Positions 11,170-22,793 of a stretch of DNA of 64,000 bases are shown here, one piece after another. The position numbers were made by a program, and so were the translations under genes. The stretch is from Byssothecium circinans (lineage: Eukaryota > Ascomycota > Dothideomycetes > Pleosporales > Massarinaceae). The notes under the pieces are model-generated. The model ran no database searches. It saw only the letters and a program-made list of their open reading frames with translations, and was not told the DNA's origin. The stretch covers positions 160,018 through 224,017 of the forward strand of contig ML976978.1 in the NCBI GenBank assembly GCA_010015675.1. Direction: 5' to 3'. Numbering within the stretch: position 1 is the stretch's first letter; each line of letters starts with the position of its first letter.

Positions 11170-12809
11170 GACGCACGGAGGTGGCTAGAATGACGTTAGT
11201 GTTGGGATGTTATGATTAAAGATGAGGATCTCGACGGGTGTAGAAGTCCAAAGCATGTCATTACGTCGTGTAGTTGCTTTGCGAGGAGTTCCCGCCATCG
11301 AGCGTTTATTGAGACTTTGATGGGGGAAAGAATGCTTACAGTGCCATGACTACTCAAGCTCGAAGGGCCGTCTTGTTCACAATCCTCCAATCCTCAGCCG
11401 TGGATATTCCCGAATTCCACAAGAGGTGGTGAGCCTCAAATGTGCAAATGTCAACAACAAGAAAAACACTCAGGAACCCATCAGGGAGGAACGCAGGATT
11501 CCATCACGTTTATTAGTGCCCAGTCGGGTCGGTACCCCAGCCCGCAGCCCTACCACAGTACACCGCGTTGAAGGTAAGGATATGTGGAAGAGCTTTTCTA
11601 TTTGCGGTGTTGGTAGCAGTTTGATGCCCTGTCTGTTCGTCCAATGGTGCGATTCCGGGCTAGGTTAAACTGAACAGCCCCATATTCCCGCGGGAGCCTC
11701 CAATACAGTGGTGATGTTCGGAGTTCGCATTTTGCTGGTCAGCTTCGTGGTCCCCAAATAAAATGGAGGTCGATTGTGATGAAGGGATGCCGAGGGAGTC
11801 GACTCTAAATTATTGTAATGCCTTCTATGGAACCGTGGAAGAGTGAAGAAGTAAAGGTGATGTCGTGAGTTCGTATTCGGCATCACACATGGGGTAGCTT
11901 CCCGTCCCATGTGGCGCTAGCCGCTTGCGCATTAGCTTACCCCGGAAGAAAATATGCCCCGAGGTGCAATATCAACAAGTTCTGGTACTTCCATCTTGAG
12001 ATTGTGTCAAGATTTGGGGTATAGTTGATATTTTGCTATAGACCAATTGCTGAACAGTGTTTTTCCTTGCTCTTGTAAATAAATCTAATAAGCACAACCT
12101 CCACCATAATGGCTCTGATTCTATACATGCAAAACACGTAACACCTCTCTTCCTCTCCTGCGCAGATTAATAAAAAAATAGAAGAGAAATTAGCCTAAAA
12201 CGAGTATAGTAAGGACGATAGGAACCTAAAGGTTTAGTTTATAAAGTATATAGCGCAAGGCGTGATATGTTCACAAGAGATATTAAGATAGGACAAACTG
12301 ACTAATTAAAGCGCGGAAGATCCATTTATTAAATGTCTTGGTCAACAGAAGCATAAATCAATCAAAGATAGTACCAGGCAACTATATACTGTTTTTAGCA
12401 AATCCAGCGTAGATATCCGCGACATAAGGCTCACTAGCCTAAGGTTTAACAATGCTGCCACCCTCCCCTATATTCGCTCGGTTGCCAAGGTTACATATAC
12501 AAGAGACCTTGATGATACCTCCAAACCAACTCTCTATCCTTTTGGTGTCTAAGCAACTATAGGGTGGGGACTAGTTCAGAAGAGGGTACTGAACCGGAGA
12601 GACGGCTCAGTACAGTACGGCACCCTTATAGCCTCACAGAGAGGTTAAGTTTCTATCTTGATTAGGGGTGAATTTCGGTGGTCGGTGATGTACTCTACAT
12701 CGTGAGATTGCTTTCAAGATCAGGGGTATCGTTGATGTTTAGCTAGCAACTAAAAATTCCAATCATGTTATCGAAAGTCTGGATCCAACTTCCGCACCAC
12801 ATGCGCAGC
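11170..12809. other. 1.6 kb gene-free region
   Basis: The stretch is AT-rich from about 12150 to 12600. I found no open frame with recognisable content on either strand, no tRNA and no repeat shared with the rest of the window. Confidence 0.5.
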
Positions 12810-14586
12810 CTACGAGCCCTCAAGCTGTGCCCTCAGACCCTCCTTGCCAACCTTCATCGCACGCTCAATCTCCATCTCTTCTTCCCTCAGCCTGCCCTTG
12901 CCATACGCCAAGTCTCTCTCTTGCTTGCGCTTTTCCTCTCGCACCCTCTTCTCGCGCTCTGCAAGCGCCTTCTCCCTTCGTCTCCGCTCCTCGCGTTTCT
13001 TTGCGGCCTCTGCATCCTCTTCTGCCGATGCAGTAGCACCCTCTGGGGCTTCGGGAAGCGTAGAAATGTAGGTTTCTACGAGGGAATCTCGTGTTGACGG
13101 GGCGAGGGATATATAGCGGATATCTGTTAGAATGGCGGTGGGAAGGGAAGAGAGTGTGGTTGAGCGATTGAGGGATGCGATGGGTTGTGAGCGAAGGAGG
13201 GAGGTGAGATCGGCTTTCAAGTCAGAAGAGCGCATGCCGAGACGTTTGATGTGGTCTCTGTACAGCTTCTCCTTGTCTTTTTCGGACAGTTTCGTGTCTT
13301 TCATCTCGGGCTCTTTCCGATACTTGCGCTTGAACTCTGGCCAGTAGAGCTTGGGTGTTGCGAACCGGTCGAGCAAGGCGAGATAGGGTATCCGAGGGTC
13401 GAGCTTCTGCTGCTTCGCTTTCTGCTCTTTGAGCAGCTGGGCTTTTTCTTTCGCCCATTCGTTGAAGCAGTCCTTACGCGCGTTCATATTGGGAAGCGCC
13501 TTGTAGCGCTCGTCGTCGTAGAGGCCGCCGCTCTCGAGGACCTTGTCCCAGGGTGTGTAAGGGTTGGTGTTTGTATCGTCCAGCAACTCTTTGAACAGTG
13601 CTTTGCAGTCTTCTTCAGACAGCGGCGGTTCTTCATCTGCGTTTTCTTCATCGAAGCCGCCCTCCATCTCTTCCATCTGCGCTAGCTGCCACGCGAGATC
13701 TTCATCACCCATCTCCTGATCTTCTGCAGACTCTTCCGTCTTTTGTCGTTTCCGCGGGTGCGCCGATGCTTCCCCTTCATCGTCCGTGACTTCCACCTCC
13801 TCGTACTCTTCCTCGTCTTCCATCCCTAATTCGCCGTCCACTTCAACAACCTCCTGCTCGATCTCATCTTCTGCGACCGCCAAATCTGCGTCAATGTCGG
13901 CCATGGCGGTATCTTCTTCTTTATCGACTGGCTCACCGCGCTCTTTCCGCTCCTTCCTCTCGCGCTCCATGCGGTCGAACTCCACCACCGCCTTCATCAC
14001 GTTCGGAGGGAACTTCCAGAAGCTCTCGTTGGTGTCCTTGTTCCAGACAAACCTCCGGCCAAGCTTCGTCCTGACTAGAACCCATGGTGCGCAGTTGGGG
14101 ATATCGCTGCGGTGCTTTGGACGGTCCTCCGCTTGTCGCCTTCTGTCTGGGAAGTTGCTGTACCCGCCGCGAAAGCCCCCACGAAATCCGCCACGAGGTC
14201 CGCCTCTTGCATGTTCCTGTGCCCTGACCTGACGATATTGTTGTTCTAGTGCACGCCCTCCAAACATGAGGTCCTCCAACTGTTTCTTCGGATCGACAGC
14301 ATTCTGTGGGGGTGGTACATTGTTGCCGTTATATCTAGAGCTTGCGCCGAGCGAACTATAGGGCTGTGGCACGGGGACGGGACGTTGATAGACGGCGGGT
14401 TCGGCGACTGGTCGCACATATGTAGATTTATTTGTTTCGTTGTTGAAGTAGTAGGAGTGGCCTGCGATCTGTTAGCAGCGCCTATGACGCAGTGAGAGTT
14501 GACTTGCCTGACGGCGCCTTGTGCTCTGTCCAGCCGGGCGGTAGCGGTGGAGGCGGAGGTGGCGGACGGACAGGGATATCTGCCAT
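12810..14586 (-). CDS. URN1: WW/FF-domain pre-mRNA splicing factor (Urn1/TCERG1 family)
   Basis: Two exons, 14586-14508 and 14461-12810, encode 576 residues. Exon 1 gives a proline run then PPGWTEHKAPSG, completed in exon 2 by HSYYFNNETNKSTYVRP: a canonical first WW domain with both tryptophan-class positions. A second WW-like segment, PWVLVRTKLGRRFVWNKDTNESFWKFP, follows after an RGG-type stretch (GGPRGGFRGGFRGGYSNF). A long acidic region follows, then one FF domain around LFKELLDDTNTNPYTPWDKV to KDCFNEWAKE, a second FF-like part, and a Lys/Glu coiled C-terminus. This order matches yeast Urn1 and metazoan TCERG1/CA150 relatives, which associate with the spliceosome and RNA polymerase II. The intron has the rare GC donor: exon 1 ends TCAG and the intron starts GCAAGT and ends CGCAG. 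The gene shares a short divergent promoter with the proteasome gene. Confidence 0.88.
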
Positions 14587-14799
14587 GTTTTAATTGAAGC
14601 TGTAGAATATGCCCGATTCGTGAGCTGGTTGAGGTTGGTGCTGTGTTTCTGCGCTCGAAAAAGTGGTCGGGCTTGGCAAAGGCAACCGCCGACGCGCGTG
14701 AAGCTTGCCTGGAGCTACCATCAACACCATCACCGCCGTCCCCCCACCCCTCTCTACCACCTTTCCCTTTGCTCCCAAAAATCTATCAATCTCGCAACC
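14587..14799. promoter_or_regulatory. divergent promoter, splicing factor / proteasome subunit
   Basis: Only 213 bp separate the two start codons, so both housekeeping genes must be driven from here. The stretch nearest the proteasome gene is pyrimidine-rich. A TTGGCAAAGG at about 14674 partly resembles the yeast proteasome control element (GGTGGCAAA), but the match is incomplete and I do not claim it. Confidence 0.6.
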
Positions 14800-15659
14800 A
14801 TGTCACGGAGATACGATTCAAGGGTAAGCTGCCGTCCTCGCACGCCAGAAAAGCCCAGCTAACCCGCCCAGACCACCATCTTCTCGCCTGAAGGGCGTCT
14901 TTACCAGGTCGAATATGCCCTCGAAGCCATCTCGCACGCCGGAACCGCACTAGGCATTCTCGCCAAAGACGGCATCGTGCTAGCGGCGGAGAGAAAAGTC
15001 ACCAGCAAGCTGTTGGAGCAGGACACGTCGGCGGAGAAGCTCTACATCTTAAACGACAACATGATCTGCGCCGTAGCAGGCATGACGGCCGACGCCAACA
15101 TCCTGATCAATTTCGCCCGTCAAGCCGCCCAGAGCTATCTCCTCACTTACAACGAAGACATCCCCTGCGAGCAGCTTGTGCGCCGGCTATGCGATCTCAA
15201 GCAGGGCTACACGCAGCGCGGTGGTCTCCGTCCGTTCGGCGTGTCCTTCATTTACGCGGGATGGGATCCGCAGAGGCAGTTCCAGCTGTGTCAGAGCAAC
15301 CCCAGCGGCAACTACGGCGGCTGGAAGGCGACCAGCGTCGGTGCCAACAATGCATCGGCGCAGTCACTGTTGAAGCAGGACTACAAGGAGGACTGCGATC
15401 TGAAGGAGGCATGTGGGCTGGCCGTCAAGGTGCTCAGCAAGACGATGGACTCGACGAAGCTGAGCAGTGAGAAGAGTACATTCTCCCCACACCCATGGTA
15501 ATCGCGATAGGCTAATACGGTGTAGTTGAGTTTGCCACGGTCGGCAGGACGAAGGCTGGCAAGATCTACCACCACCTCTGGGGGGCCGACGAGATCGATG
15601 CTCTGCTGAAGGAGCACGGCCTGGCGAAGCAAGAAGACACCGAGATGACGGAGGGATGA
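14800..15659 (+). CDS. PRE9: 20S proteasome subunit alpha-3 (PSMA4 type)
   Basis: Three exons, 14800-14823, 14872-15475 and 15526-15659, encode 253 residues. Exon 1 is only 24 bp and gives MSRRYDSR; exon 2 resumes with [20 protein letters not shown], the proteasome alpha-subunit signature exactly as in PSMA4/Pre9. Introns are 48 and 50 bp with GTAAGC and GTACAT donors and a GCTAAC branch site in the first. [13 protein letters not shown] and [11 protein letters not shown] are conserved subfamily motifs. Alpha subunits form the outer rings of the 20S core and gate substrate entry; they lack catalytic threonine. The C-terminus ([11 protein letters not shown]) is acidic and shorter than the Lys-rich tail of the human protein. 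The gene is intact and a good anchor for the local quality of the sequence. Confidence 0.97.
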
Positions 15660-16066
15660 GGGTTACATTAGTCATGACGGGAAAAGGCGTCCACGGGTCA
15701 TATACTAGAGGTGGCCTGTACTATGTAGTATACCACCAGCGGTGCGGCTACCATGCATCTTGGTAACGAATCTACTTTATGACGACGAGCTGCCCTTTTC
15801 CACACCTTAACCTGTACCATCATGCGCTACTTCCTTCATCACCATGTGTCGCTGCCGTTGCCAGTCCAGCACCTTCCTCCCATATGCTTACGTCATCCCT
15901 TTCCTATCGGATTTCCACACCGTCGTGGCTCCCACCTTCGTCCCCATCTACTTCAACCATCCATCACATCTCCTACGATCCCCCCGTCTTCACCCGATAC
16001 GCTCAGATTGCGTCTTATACCCAGCATTGTCTACTCTCTATTATCGCATGAGCATACTTTAGCACC
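15660..16066. other. intergenic between proteasome gene and next gene
   Basis: The stretch is pyrimidine-rich with several short plus-strand frames of no recognisable content. It contains the proteasome gene's 3' end and the presumed promoter of the gene at 16067. Confidence 0.45.
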
Positions 16067-17193
16067 ATGGCCAGCCCCTCCCGTCATGTCGGTAGCAATC
16101 GCTTCAGGACCGGCGGATCCGAGCAAGGCATTCTTCATAGACTACTCGAGGACATCACCCGCGCCGACCACGCGGTTGACGGCCGTGTCTTGGGTCACTC
16201 CTCGTTCGGTGCTCCTACACCCCACTCTCGTACTACTTCTATCTCCCATCAGCATTCTGGATCATCGGTGTAGGTCAACGGAGGACCAGCCGCTGAGGAT
16301 TCTCGGAAGAAATTGAGGGCACACGATGAGGCTCGCGAACAGAGACAATCCAGTGGCGGCAGAAGGAGCCCAGTACTGAACACCCCATCATCCGAGCAAG
16401 AACCGAATCAATCCCGCCAGTTCGCCGCCAGGAGCTCATCGCCTCTTATTGTCACATTAGCTGATGCGCTTTTTGGTCGTGATGCGACGTTTGAGATGGG
16501 CGACCTGCCATCACCTCAATCCAAGCTTCCAGAAAGCGCACTGTGTATGTCGCTACTCTCCAGTCTCACACTATTTGTCCTGAATCGGACCAAGGAATGG
16601 TTGCGAGACTTCCGATACAGTCCGCCATTATTTGCTGAACCGTTGACTGTGTAGTTGCCAAGAGGAACCGCAGTGCCACGAGCTCTCCCGAAATCCTTTC
16701 CAAACGACTGCGCGCGGATACATCTCCAATAGCTCTTCCTAATCGAACGAAGCAATCCCCATCCGAAAGCCCTACCGTATCAATGCGAGGCGGCGGTCCC
16801 GTTGCTGTCGCAGCAACTCACAGCCGCCAATCTAGCCTCACAGAGCAGACCCATTACGCCCGCTCAGAGTCTGGCCATGCCCGAGTTTCGTCGACGCTAT
16901 CATTTGGAGAAAACCCTCGCGTTCTGCCCTCTACACCTCCTCGATCTTACTCGTCTCGCAAAGGCTCTCCACGACCGATGACCCCTCCTTGGATGCAGCC
17001 CTTCCAGTTGGTCGAAGGTGAAAAGTCCATCTTCATCAATGTTCATGGAGAGTACCACGAAGAGCGCCCTCTATGTCTCTACTGCTACCGCCTTCGTGGA
17101 GCCTTCAATCCAATCTCAGAGGGTGGCTGCGAAGTTTGCGGGGAGGAGAAGATATTGCAGGGACACTACTGGGAAGCGCCATACCGTGAATAG
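16067..17193 (+). CDS. unrecognised protein with C-terminal CxxC pair
   Basis: A three-exon model. Exon 1 starts at 16067 (MASPSRHVGSNRFRTGG) with a helix-like patch ILHRLLEDITRADHAVDG. Exon 2 runs about 16274-16544, opening VNGGPAAEDSRKKLRAHDEA. Exon 3 runs 16655-17193. The exon 2/3 intron is clear (GTATGT donor, GTGTAG acceptor, phases agree). The exon 1 donor is uncertain because no good phase-0 site lies just before 16268. The middle is Ser/Arg/Pro-rich and disordered, with many SP dipeptides that could be kinase targets. The last 60 residues are different: compact, with CLYC and CEVC about 22 residues apart, which could bind one zinc ion, and aromatic/acidic ends (GHYWEAPYRE). I do not recognise the family and assign no function. 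Confidence 0.6.
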
Positions 17194-18161
17194 TTCAAGA
17201 TGGATGGAATTCTTGACGAGGCGCACGCAAAGCCTAGGAAGACTTTCCACCGTCAGGGCCGCCACTAGCGCTGCTGCTTGACGGGTTGAGGTTCGAAAAG
17301 CCACGTCGATGGTTATTGGGGTTTTATTTGTTTTGGTTTGTGTCTTTCCTTGTTCCTCACTTCTTGACTTTTTGTTGCATTCCTTGGATTCTTCTGTCTA
17401 GCCCTAGATGTTTCACTGCACGGAAAACATGTCGTTGCGGTACTGAGCACCGTCCCTCTGCGTGTCTCTCTTTGGTGGATTGTGCTTTTCCAGAACATTT
17501 CACACGTTACTCTTACTTAGCTCGTGGTCATCGTGTACTATCACCGGTGCGACGATGAGTTACGGACCCATTGTTAGGGCAACGTTTCGACGGCACGCAT
17601 CATTAGACAACGAGGTACCACTGCCCAACGACACCAAAAAGTCTCGTTCTAACATGTTTAGGCGAATGGTGCCGTGTGTGACACCAGACACTGTCTTTCG
17701 TGGAACCCGCTTAGTCCACAGGGTATTAACCGCACAATGTCTCACTTTGAAACCTCGCACATGCAACATTCCACATGGTCTCTCATATACCGAGCTACAA
17801 CGACCCATGCCCTATGCGCAGAATTCCCCTTACCAAAGGGTCATCTCACGCTCCCTCTTCTTCTTCTTTTGTGCGACGTCAACCCAACGTTAAGTTGCTG
17901 TATTCTTATTTTCCGACTTGGTAGGCACTCACGGATGCCGAAGGGCCAACACAGGACTGTTGATTCACACCGTCGCTCTTTCCATCCCCGGCGCAACGCA
18001 GTCAATATTTATTTCGTACCATCTTCTGCCAACTTTCTCCCCTTCATTCTTCTTGCGTACCCGCACTTGCGACCACTCTATCAGGTGCACTGCAAATCCA
18101 CTCTGATCATCTGATCGCAGTAAACACAGTCGGAGATACCGACAAATTCGATCGAGCAGCG
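17194..18161. other. 970 bp without a supported gene
   Basis: Plus-strand frames of 60-146 codons are present at 17286-18114, but codon content is poor, the frames overlap one another, and none shows domains. I treat them as chance. Confidence 0.45.
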
Positions 18162-18797
18162 ATGGAGGGCAACGCCAACCGCACGGACGAGACGCATTTT
18201 CCATCGTCGTCGCCTTCATCTTATCGACTGTTAATATCGGACCTGGCATCTCAGACGCCTTCATCAGCAATTTCCTCCCTTTCACAACGACAAGGAAGTC
18301 ACACACCACAACAATTTCATCACCATTCTTCAGGCTCCACATCAAACGCACAATCCTATCAGCCGTCAACCACGGAAGACCTGCATCCTCTTCCACCTCA
18401 ACAATCCTCCTCGCGCCATCACTCAGTATCTTCCACATCATCCTTACCTTCATCACCATCTACCGCCTCATTATCATCCACCTTCTCCCACACCTCTCAG
18501 TCCGTCTCATCGACATCATCATCTACACCACCCCCGCACGATACATTCTACGCCAACCAACCCGGCGCGGGAATACAGCAGACGCAGCATTTGGTCGGAG
18601 GCCAATGGGTGTATGGAACTTATGACCTTGGTGGCGGAAGGAGGGGAGCTATCTCGGGCCCGAGCGAAGGGTACCAGGGAAGCGGTGGGTGGACGGGAGG
18701 AGAGAGCAGTGGGAGTGAAGAGGAAGGGAACAGGGGTGCCTGGCGAAGGGGGGAGGGTAGGGATGAAGGGGAAAGGGGGGATGGTGACGGGGCGTAG
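18162..18797 (+). CDS. Ser-rich hypothetical protein with Gly/Glu-rich tail
   Basis: A single-exon frame of 211 codons. The first 125 residues are extremely rich in Ser, Pro, Thr, His and Gln. A short ordered-looking patch, QHLVGGQWVYGTYDLGGG, follows, then a Gly/Glu/Arg-rich tail. No signal peptide, helix or known motif is visible. The HLVGGQWVYGTYDL patch and consistent third-position GC suggest a real gene, perhaps the 3' part of a longer one, but low-complexity DNA can keep such frames open by chance. Confidence 0.45.
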   Translation: MEGNANRTDETHFPSSSPSSYRLLISDLASQTPSSAISSLSQRQGSHTPQQFHHHSSGSTSNAQSYQPSTTEDLHPLPPQQSSSRHHSVSSTSSLPSSPSTASLSSTFSHTSQSVSSTSSSTPPPHDTFYANQPGAGIQQTQHLVGGQWVYGTYDLGGGRRGAISGPSEGYQGSGGWTGGESSGSEEEGNRGAWRRGEGRDEGERGDGDGA

Positions 18798-19418
18798 ATG
18801 ACTTTTGTGATGTGGCAGAATGTATGATGCATAGACTAGACTGCGCTTGTGGATGGGGGATATATGGGGAGATGTGTGATAAGATCCGTCGGATTGTTAG
18901 AACTTAGAAATGAAGATTTGGGGTTTAGATTGTGAGCTTGGAGACTGCTTCTGCGTGTATACAATCGATTTACTTGGGACAACTCGCCATTTGTGTATTT
19001 TTAGGTTTATTCTCTACTTGGCGTTGTGGGGTTAAGCATCCCGGTAACAGTGTAACTTTTAGAGTACGTCCATTTCTGCTGACTATGTATTCCAGCCGCT
19101 TTACCGCTAGGGAGATTATGTTTATGGGTATGATAGACAGCGTGGCCTGATATATGGCGTAGGGAACTGCTGTTACCATAGGAGGAAGCTTTGCTGTAAT
19201 GAGCTGGTTTCTGTACCGTGTTGAAAGCGGGAAGGCAGGGGATGTGGTGAGAATCTTGAGGGAAGTGCAGGAAGTACATGTCATAAACTTTTGGTTGTTT
19301 TCTGCTCATGTGCCGTACTGTTCCCGCTTATCACGCCTTCATCCCTTCGCATGTAACACCCGCCATCGGCCGCAAGTCCTTCCTTGCAGTCTTTTTAATA
19401 CGACAGATACCCACACTC
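18798..19418. other. intergenic, convergent gene ends
   Basis: The region between the ends of the Ser-rich gene and the GH28 gene contains no recognisable coding sequence. Confidence 0.45.
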
Positions 19419-20818
19419 CTACCCCGACGCCCCCGAGCTACAACTCAACCCCGGATCCGCATTATCGATATTCGCACACAGATACTTCGGCGACCCCTTG
19501 GGCGTCGTCACGCTCCAGCCCGAGAAATTCACATTGCACGTCCCCGCGGACGGACAGTTGATATTCGCAACGGTAGGGGCGTACTTTGCGCTGACGGCGC
19601 CTTTGAAGTTTTTGAAGTAGATGTCTGTGACTTGGGCAGTTGATGGGTTGGATGCGCAGTATGAGGCGTCTTCGTTGTAGCAGGATTGGATCTGTGCGGC
19701 GTAGTCGCTGGATGAGACTGTTATGCCGTCGAAGGTGACGTTTCTGTGAACGGTGAGTGATGGTCTGGTAGGTTAGGTTGGGGGTTGGGGTGGGGCGGTG
19801 TGGCGTACCTCACAACAGCAGTGCCGTGCTTCGAGCCACCGGGGTACAGCTTTATCCCCACCGCTTTGGTGGACGTCTGCATGTCCGCGTTCTTGACGTA
19901 GATGTTTTGCACCGTGTCAGTGCTGCCGGCTTTCTTTCCTAACGAGCCTACGGAAATGCCGTGCGAGCCTTTGCACGTGATGGTATCGACGGTGCAGTAA
20001 TTCGCACCGGGTTTGAATGCGATACAGTCATCGTTGTTCGAGACGGTGATGTTTTTGAATGTCGTGTAGGATGCGGGACCGACGTCGAAACCGTCTGTGT
20101 TTTTGGGCAGGTTGGAGCTGGAGGAGACGGCGGTGAGGGTTAGGGAGGTTAGGGCTGTGTTGGCGGAGTTGCCGGTGATGCTGAAGAAGACGTCTAGTAT
20201 GTCGTTAACGGAAACATCTGAACGAAGAAGGAGGTTTCTTTTCCTTTTTTTCTTTTTGATGGAAAGGAGGGAAGTTAACTTACTAGGCGCATTCTTAACC
20301 CTCAAATTACTCACACTAACCCCCTTGGACCCACCCCCAACCACCACCAAAGTCGGCCGGTCGAAACTACTATCCCCCGCAAACTTATCCCAGCTCTTCT
20401 GCCCATTCCCGTCGAGTAACCCACTACCCGTCACGCTCCTGATCTTCGCCCCCGTGATCCCGCTCAGCGTAATCACGGCTGATTTTCCATTCCAGAACGA
20501 AGTGTCGTCGCTGACTTTCAACGTTCCTTCGATCTGGAAGTCGCAGTTCGAACAACCCGAGAAGTCGAGGACGGAGCGTATTTGATAGGTTTCCCCAGAG
20601 GGTATTTGGATGATGCCGCTGGAGCCGCAGGAGGTGATTGCGGCTTTGATGGCAGGGACGTCGTCGGTCGAGGCGCTGCCCGCGGACGTGGGGATGCAGG
20701 TTGCGCGCTTGGTGAGGTGGTTGGTGCGTTTTGTGAAGAGGGTATTTGTGTTTACGGGGGTTGCGAAGGCTAAGGTTGTTGCCGTGAGGAATTGCAGAAT
20801 TAAGGCTGGATGGAGCAT
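19419..20818 (-). CDS. secreted GH28 pectin glycosidase (exo-PG / xylogalacturonan hydrolase type)
   Basis: Three exons, 20818-20284, 20193-19809 and 19743-19419, encode 414 residues. Intron 1 (90 bp, GTAAGT...CTAG) has no in-frame stop, so the unspliced frame looks continuous; intron 2 is 65 bp. A signal peptide (LILQFLTATTLAFA) is followed by KR processing sites. The beta-helix family marks are present: NTDGFDVG (catalytic Asp), SNNDDCIAFKPG (two catalytic Asp) and GSHGISVGSLG (catalytic His). The usual RIK substrate-binding motif reads GIKLYPGG, so the Arg is replaced. That pattern, together with QSCYNEDASYCASNP and the end ADPGLSCSSGASG, is closer to xylogalacturonan hydrolases or exo-acting enzymes than to classic endo-polygalacturonases. 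It cleaves the galacturonan backbone of pectin outside the cell. It is divergent from a pectin methylesterase. Confidence 0.92.
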
Positions 20819-21647
20819 TTTGTCGGCTGGACCTACGGTAGGGTCATCTGCGTGGAGATGCTTAACGGTCTTGGACTCTTGTAGTGCCTCTGCAAAATGC
20901 GAAGTAGGGCGGAGGAAGTATTACTCGTGGATTTTGTGTCGCTGGTTTCATTATTTTGGTGTACTGGTGGTTGCATGAACCGGGATCGGTAAAACACCGT
21001 ATAATAGAGTTGGGACGAATTTGGTTTAGCGCCCGTCTTTGTTCCGACTACAGTCCAACATTGCTACTCTTGTACAGCATCAAAAAGCGCAGAAACCGAG
21101 AGAAGAATACGTGTAGCTAGCATAACTAAGCTAGCGGGAAATCTTCCGATTATCGAAACAGATATCTCGCCATTATTGCAAATGTTCGGAATCTACGCAC
21201 GGCTAACGAACAGAGGGGTAGCTTACATTGTACCTGAAGATCTTAACGCTGGCGCAAGTATCGCGTGTCACCGGAAAAAAGCTAGCTAAGCTCTTATGCA
21301 CATACATGTAGGTTATTGGTCCACAGCTTCTATAGTGCTGTAGGGCCGAAGATCTTACCTGAGACGGAAAGCGAATATGCTTCGCTTAGAAAGACCCCAG
21401 TAATTCCTAAAATAACTGCCATAAGGTCATATGCACGTCTACCATGGTTTGCCCTTGTGCTTGGTGGACGGTGGGTGGAGCTACATATTATTCCAGCCAG
21501 CTTCCGCATAGTAGCCCGGTCACGCTAAAGTGAGAACAGTGACTCTCCACGAATTAACCCGTCCAAGAGTTTCAAAGATAAAACTATCTATGACATATTT
21601 AGCACGCGCATCTCACATCTCCAGCATTTCCGAGTTCTGTGGTCACT
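20819..21647. promoter_or_regulatory. shared upstream region of the two pectinase genes
   Basis: 829 bp lie between the divergent GH28 and CE8 start codons. No other gene is visible. The arrangement suggests joint control by pectin or galacturonate signals and carbon repression, an inference from gene content. I did not find a site strong enough to name. Confidence 0.5.
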
Positions 21648-22793
21648 ATGTTTGGCTCAAAGATCTTCACTGTTCTTGTCTCAGCTCTGAGCTTGCAGAC
21701 CTCTGCAGCTCCACTCACCAAGCGTGCATCACGCACTAGTCCGCCCAGTGGCTGCAAAGTTATCCGCGCTTCGCCGCAATCAGGCGAGTATGCCACCCTA
21801 GGTGCAGTGCTTAGCGCACTAGGGACGTCTGCAACAGCCTCAGCGTGCATCTTCATCTACGGCGGAACATACAAGGAACAAGTCACTATACAATACAAAG
21901 GCCCACTTACCATCTACGGCTACACTACCGAGTACGTTCTTCGCCACACTCAGAAACATCACTGACCAAATCAAGCACCACATCTTACAAGAACAATGTC
22001 GTGACCCTGACCTCAAGCCGAAGCTCCCCCGAAGCCGGCTCCAACGACAAATCCAGCACCGCAAACATCCTTACCAACAGTTTCGCCGCCTACAACATCA
22101 ACTTCGCGAACACATACGGCCAAGGCGCTCAAGCTGTCGCCGTGACCGCCAATGGAAACAAACAGGGCTTCTACGGTTGCTCGTTCAAAGGCTACCAGGA
22201 CACCTTGTACGCCAAAGATGGCGACCAGTACTACTCCAACTGCTACATTGAGGGCGCGGTAGATTACATCTTCGGCAAAGCGTCGGCGTGGTTTGGTGAA
22301 TGCACGATCGCGAGTAATGGTGGGGGAGCAATTACTGCGAGCTCGAGAGAGGATGCGGGAGATCCGGCGTGGTATGTTTTCGACCATAGCACGTAAGTCT
22401 TCTCTACAACCTTGGTGAAGTTTGAAGAGAGAGGCTAAATTGGAGATAGAATCACCGCTGCTTCAGGTGCCAGTGTAGCTGGGAAAGTGTATCTCGGTCG
22501 GCCATGGCGCGTTCTCGCTCGCGTCATCTACCAGAATAGCGCACTTACCAAGGTCGTGAATGCTGCGGGTTGGACTACCATGGCCGAGGGAGCTACACCG
22601 TGAGTTTTTATCGCCTAGCTGGAGATGAACTTATGGCACTGATATAGCTTGTAGGATTTATCAAGAAGTCAAAAACACCGGTGATGGATCTAGCACGTCT
22701 GCGCGAAAGTTTCTGACGCAGTCGAGCACGGCGGTGACGAAGGCGCAACTGTGGCCTAGTTCGGGGACGGAGTGGATTGACAAGTCGTATTGA
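21648..22793 (+). CDS. secreted pectin methylesterase (CE8)
   Basis: Four exons, 21648-21931, 21976-22392, 22450-22599 and 22655-22793, encode 329 residues; all introns are 44-57 bp with good donors and acceptors. The ATG at 21648 is followed by a signal peptide (KIFTVLVSALSLQTSAA) and a KR propeptide site. CE8 catalytic residues are visible: the oxyanion Gln in GCSFKGYQDTLYA, the acid/base Asp in EGAVDYIFG, and the Arg in YLGRPWR. The enzyme removes methyl esters from homogalacturonan in plant cell walls, making it accessible to polygalacturonases and lyases. That fits its GH28 neighbour. Length and motifs are normal for fungal enzymes and no damage is seen. Confidence 0.95.

Noticed and set aside
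13251..14232. Plus-strand frames opposite the WW/FF gene
   Set aside because: The minus strand carries clear WW and FF domains; the opposite frames are shadows of acidic and Lys-rich codons.
15822..16316. Plus-strand frame of 164 codons before the CxxC protein gene
   Set aside because: It overlaps exon 1 of the better model in another frame and is rich in His/Pro/Ser from pyrimidine-rich promoter DNA.
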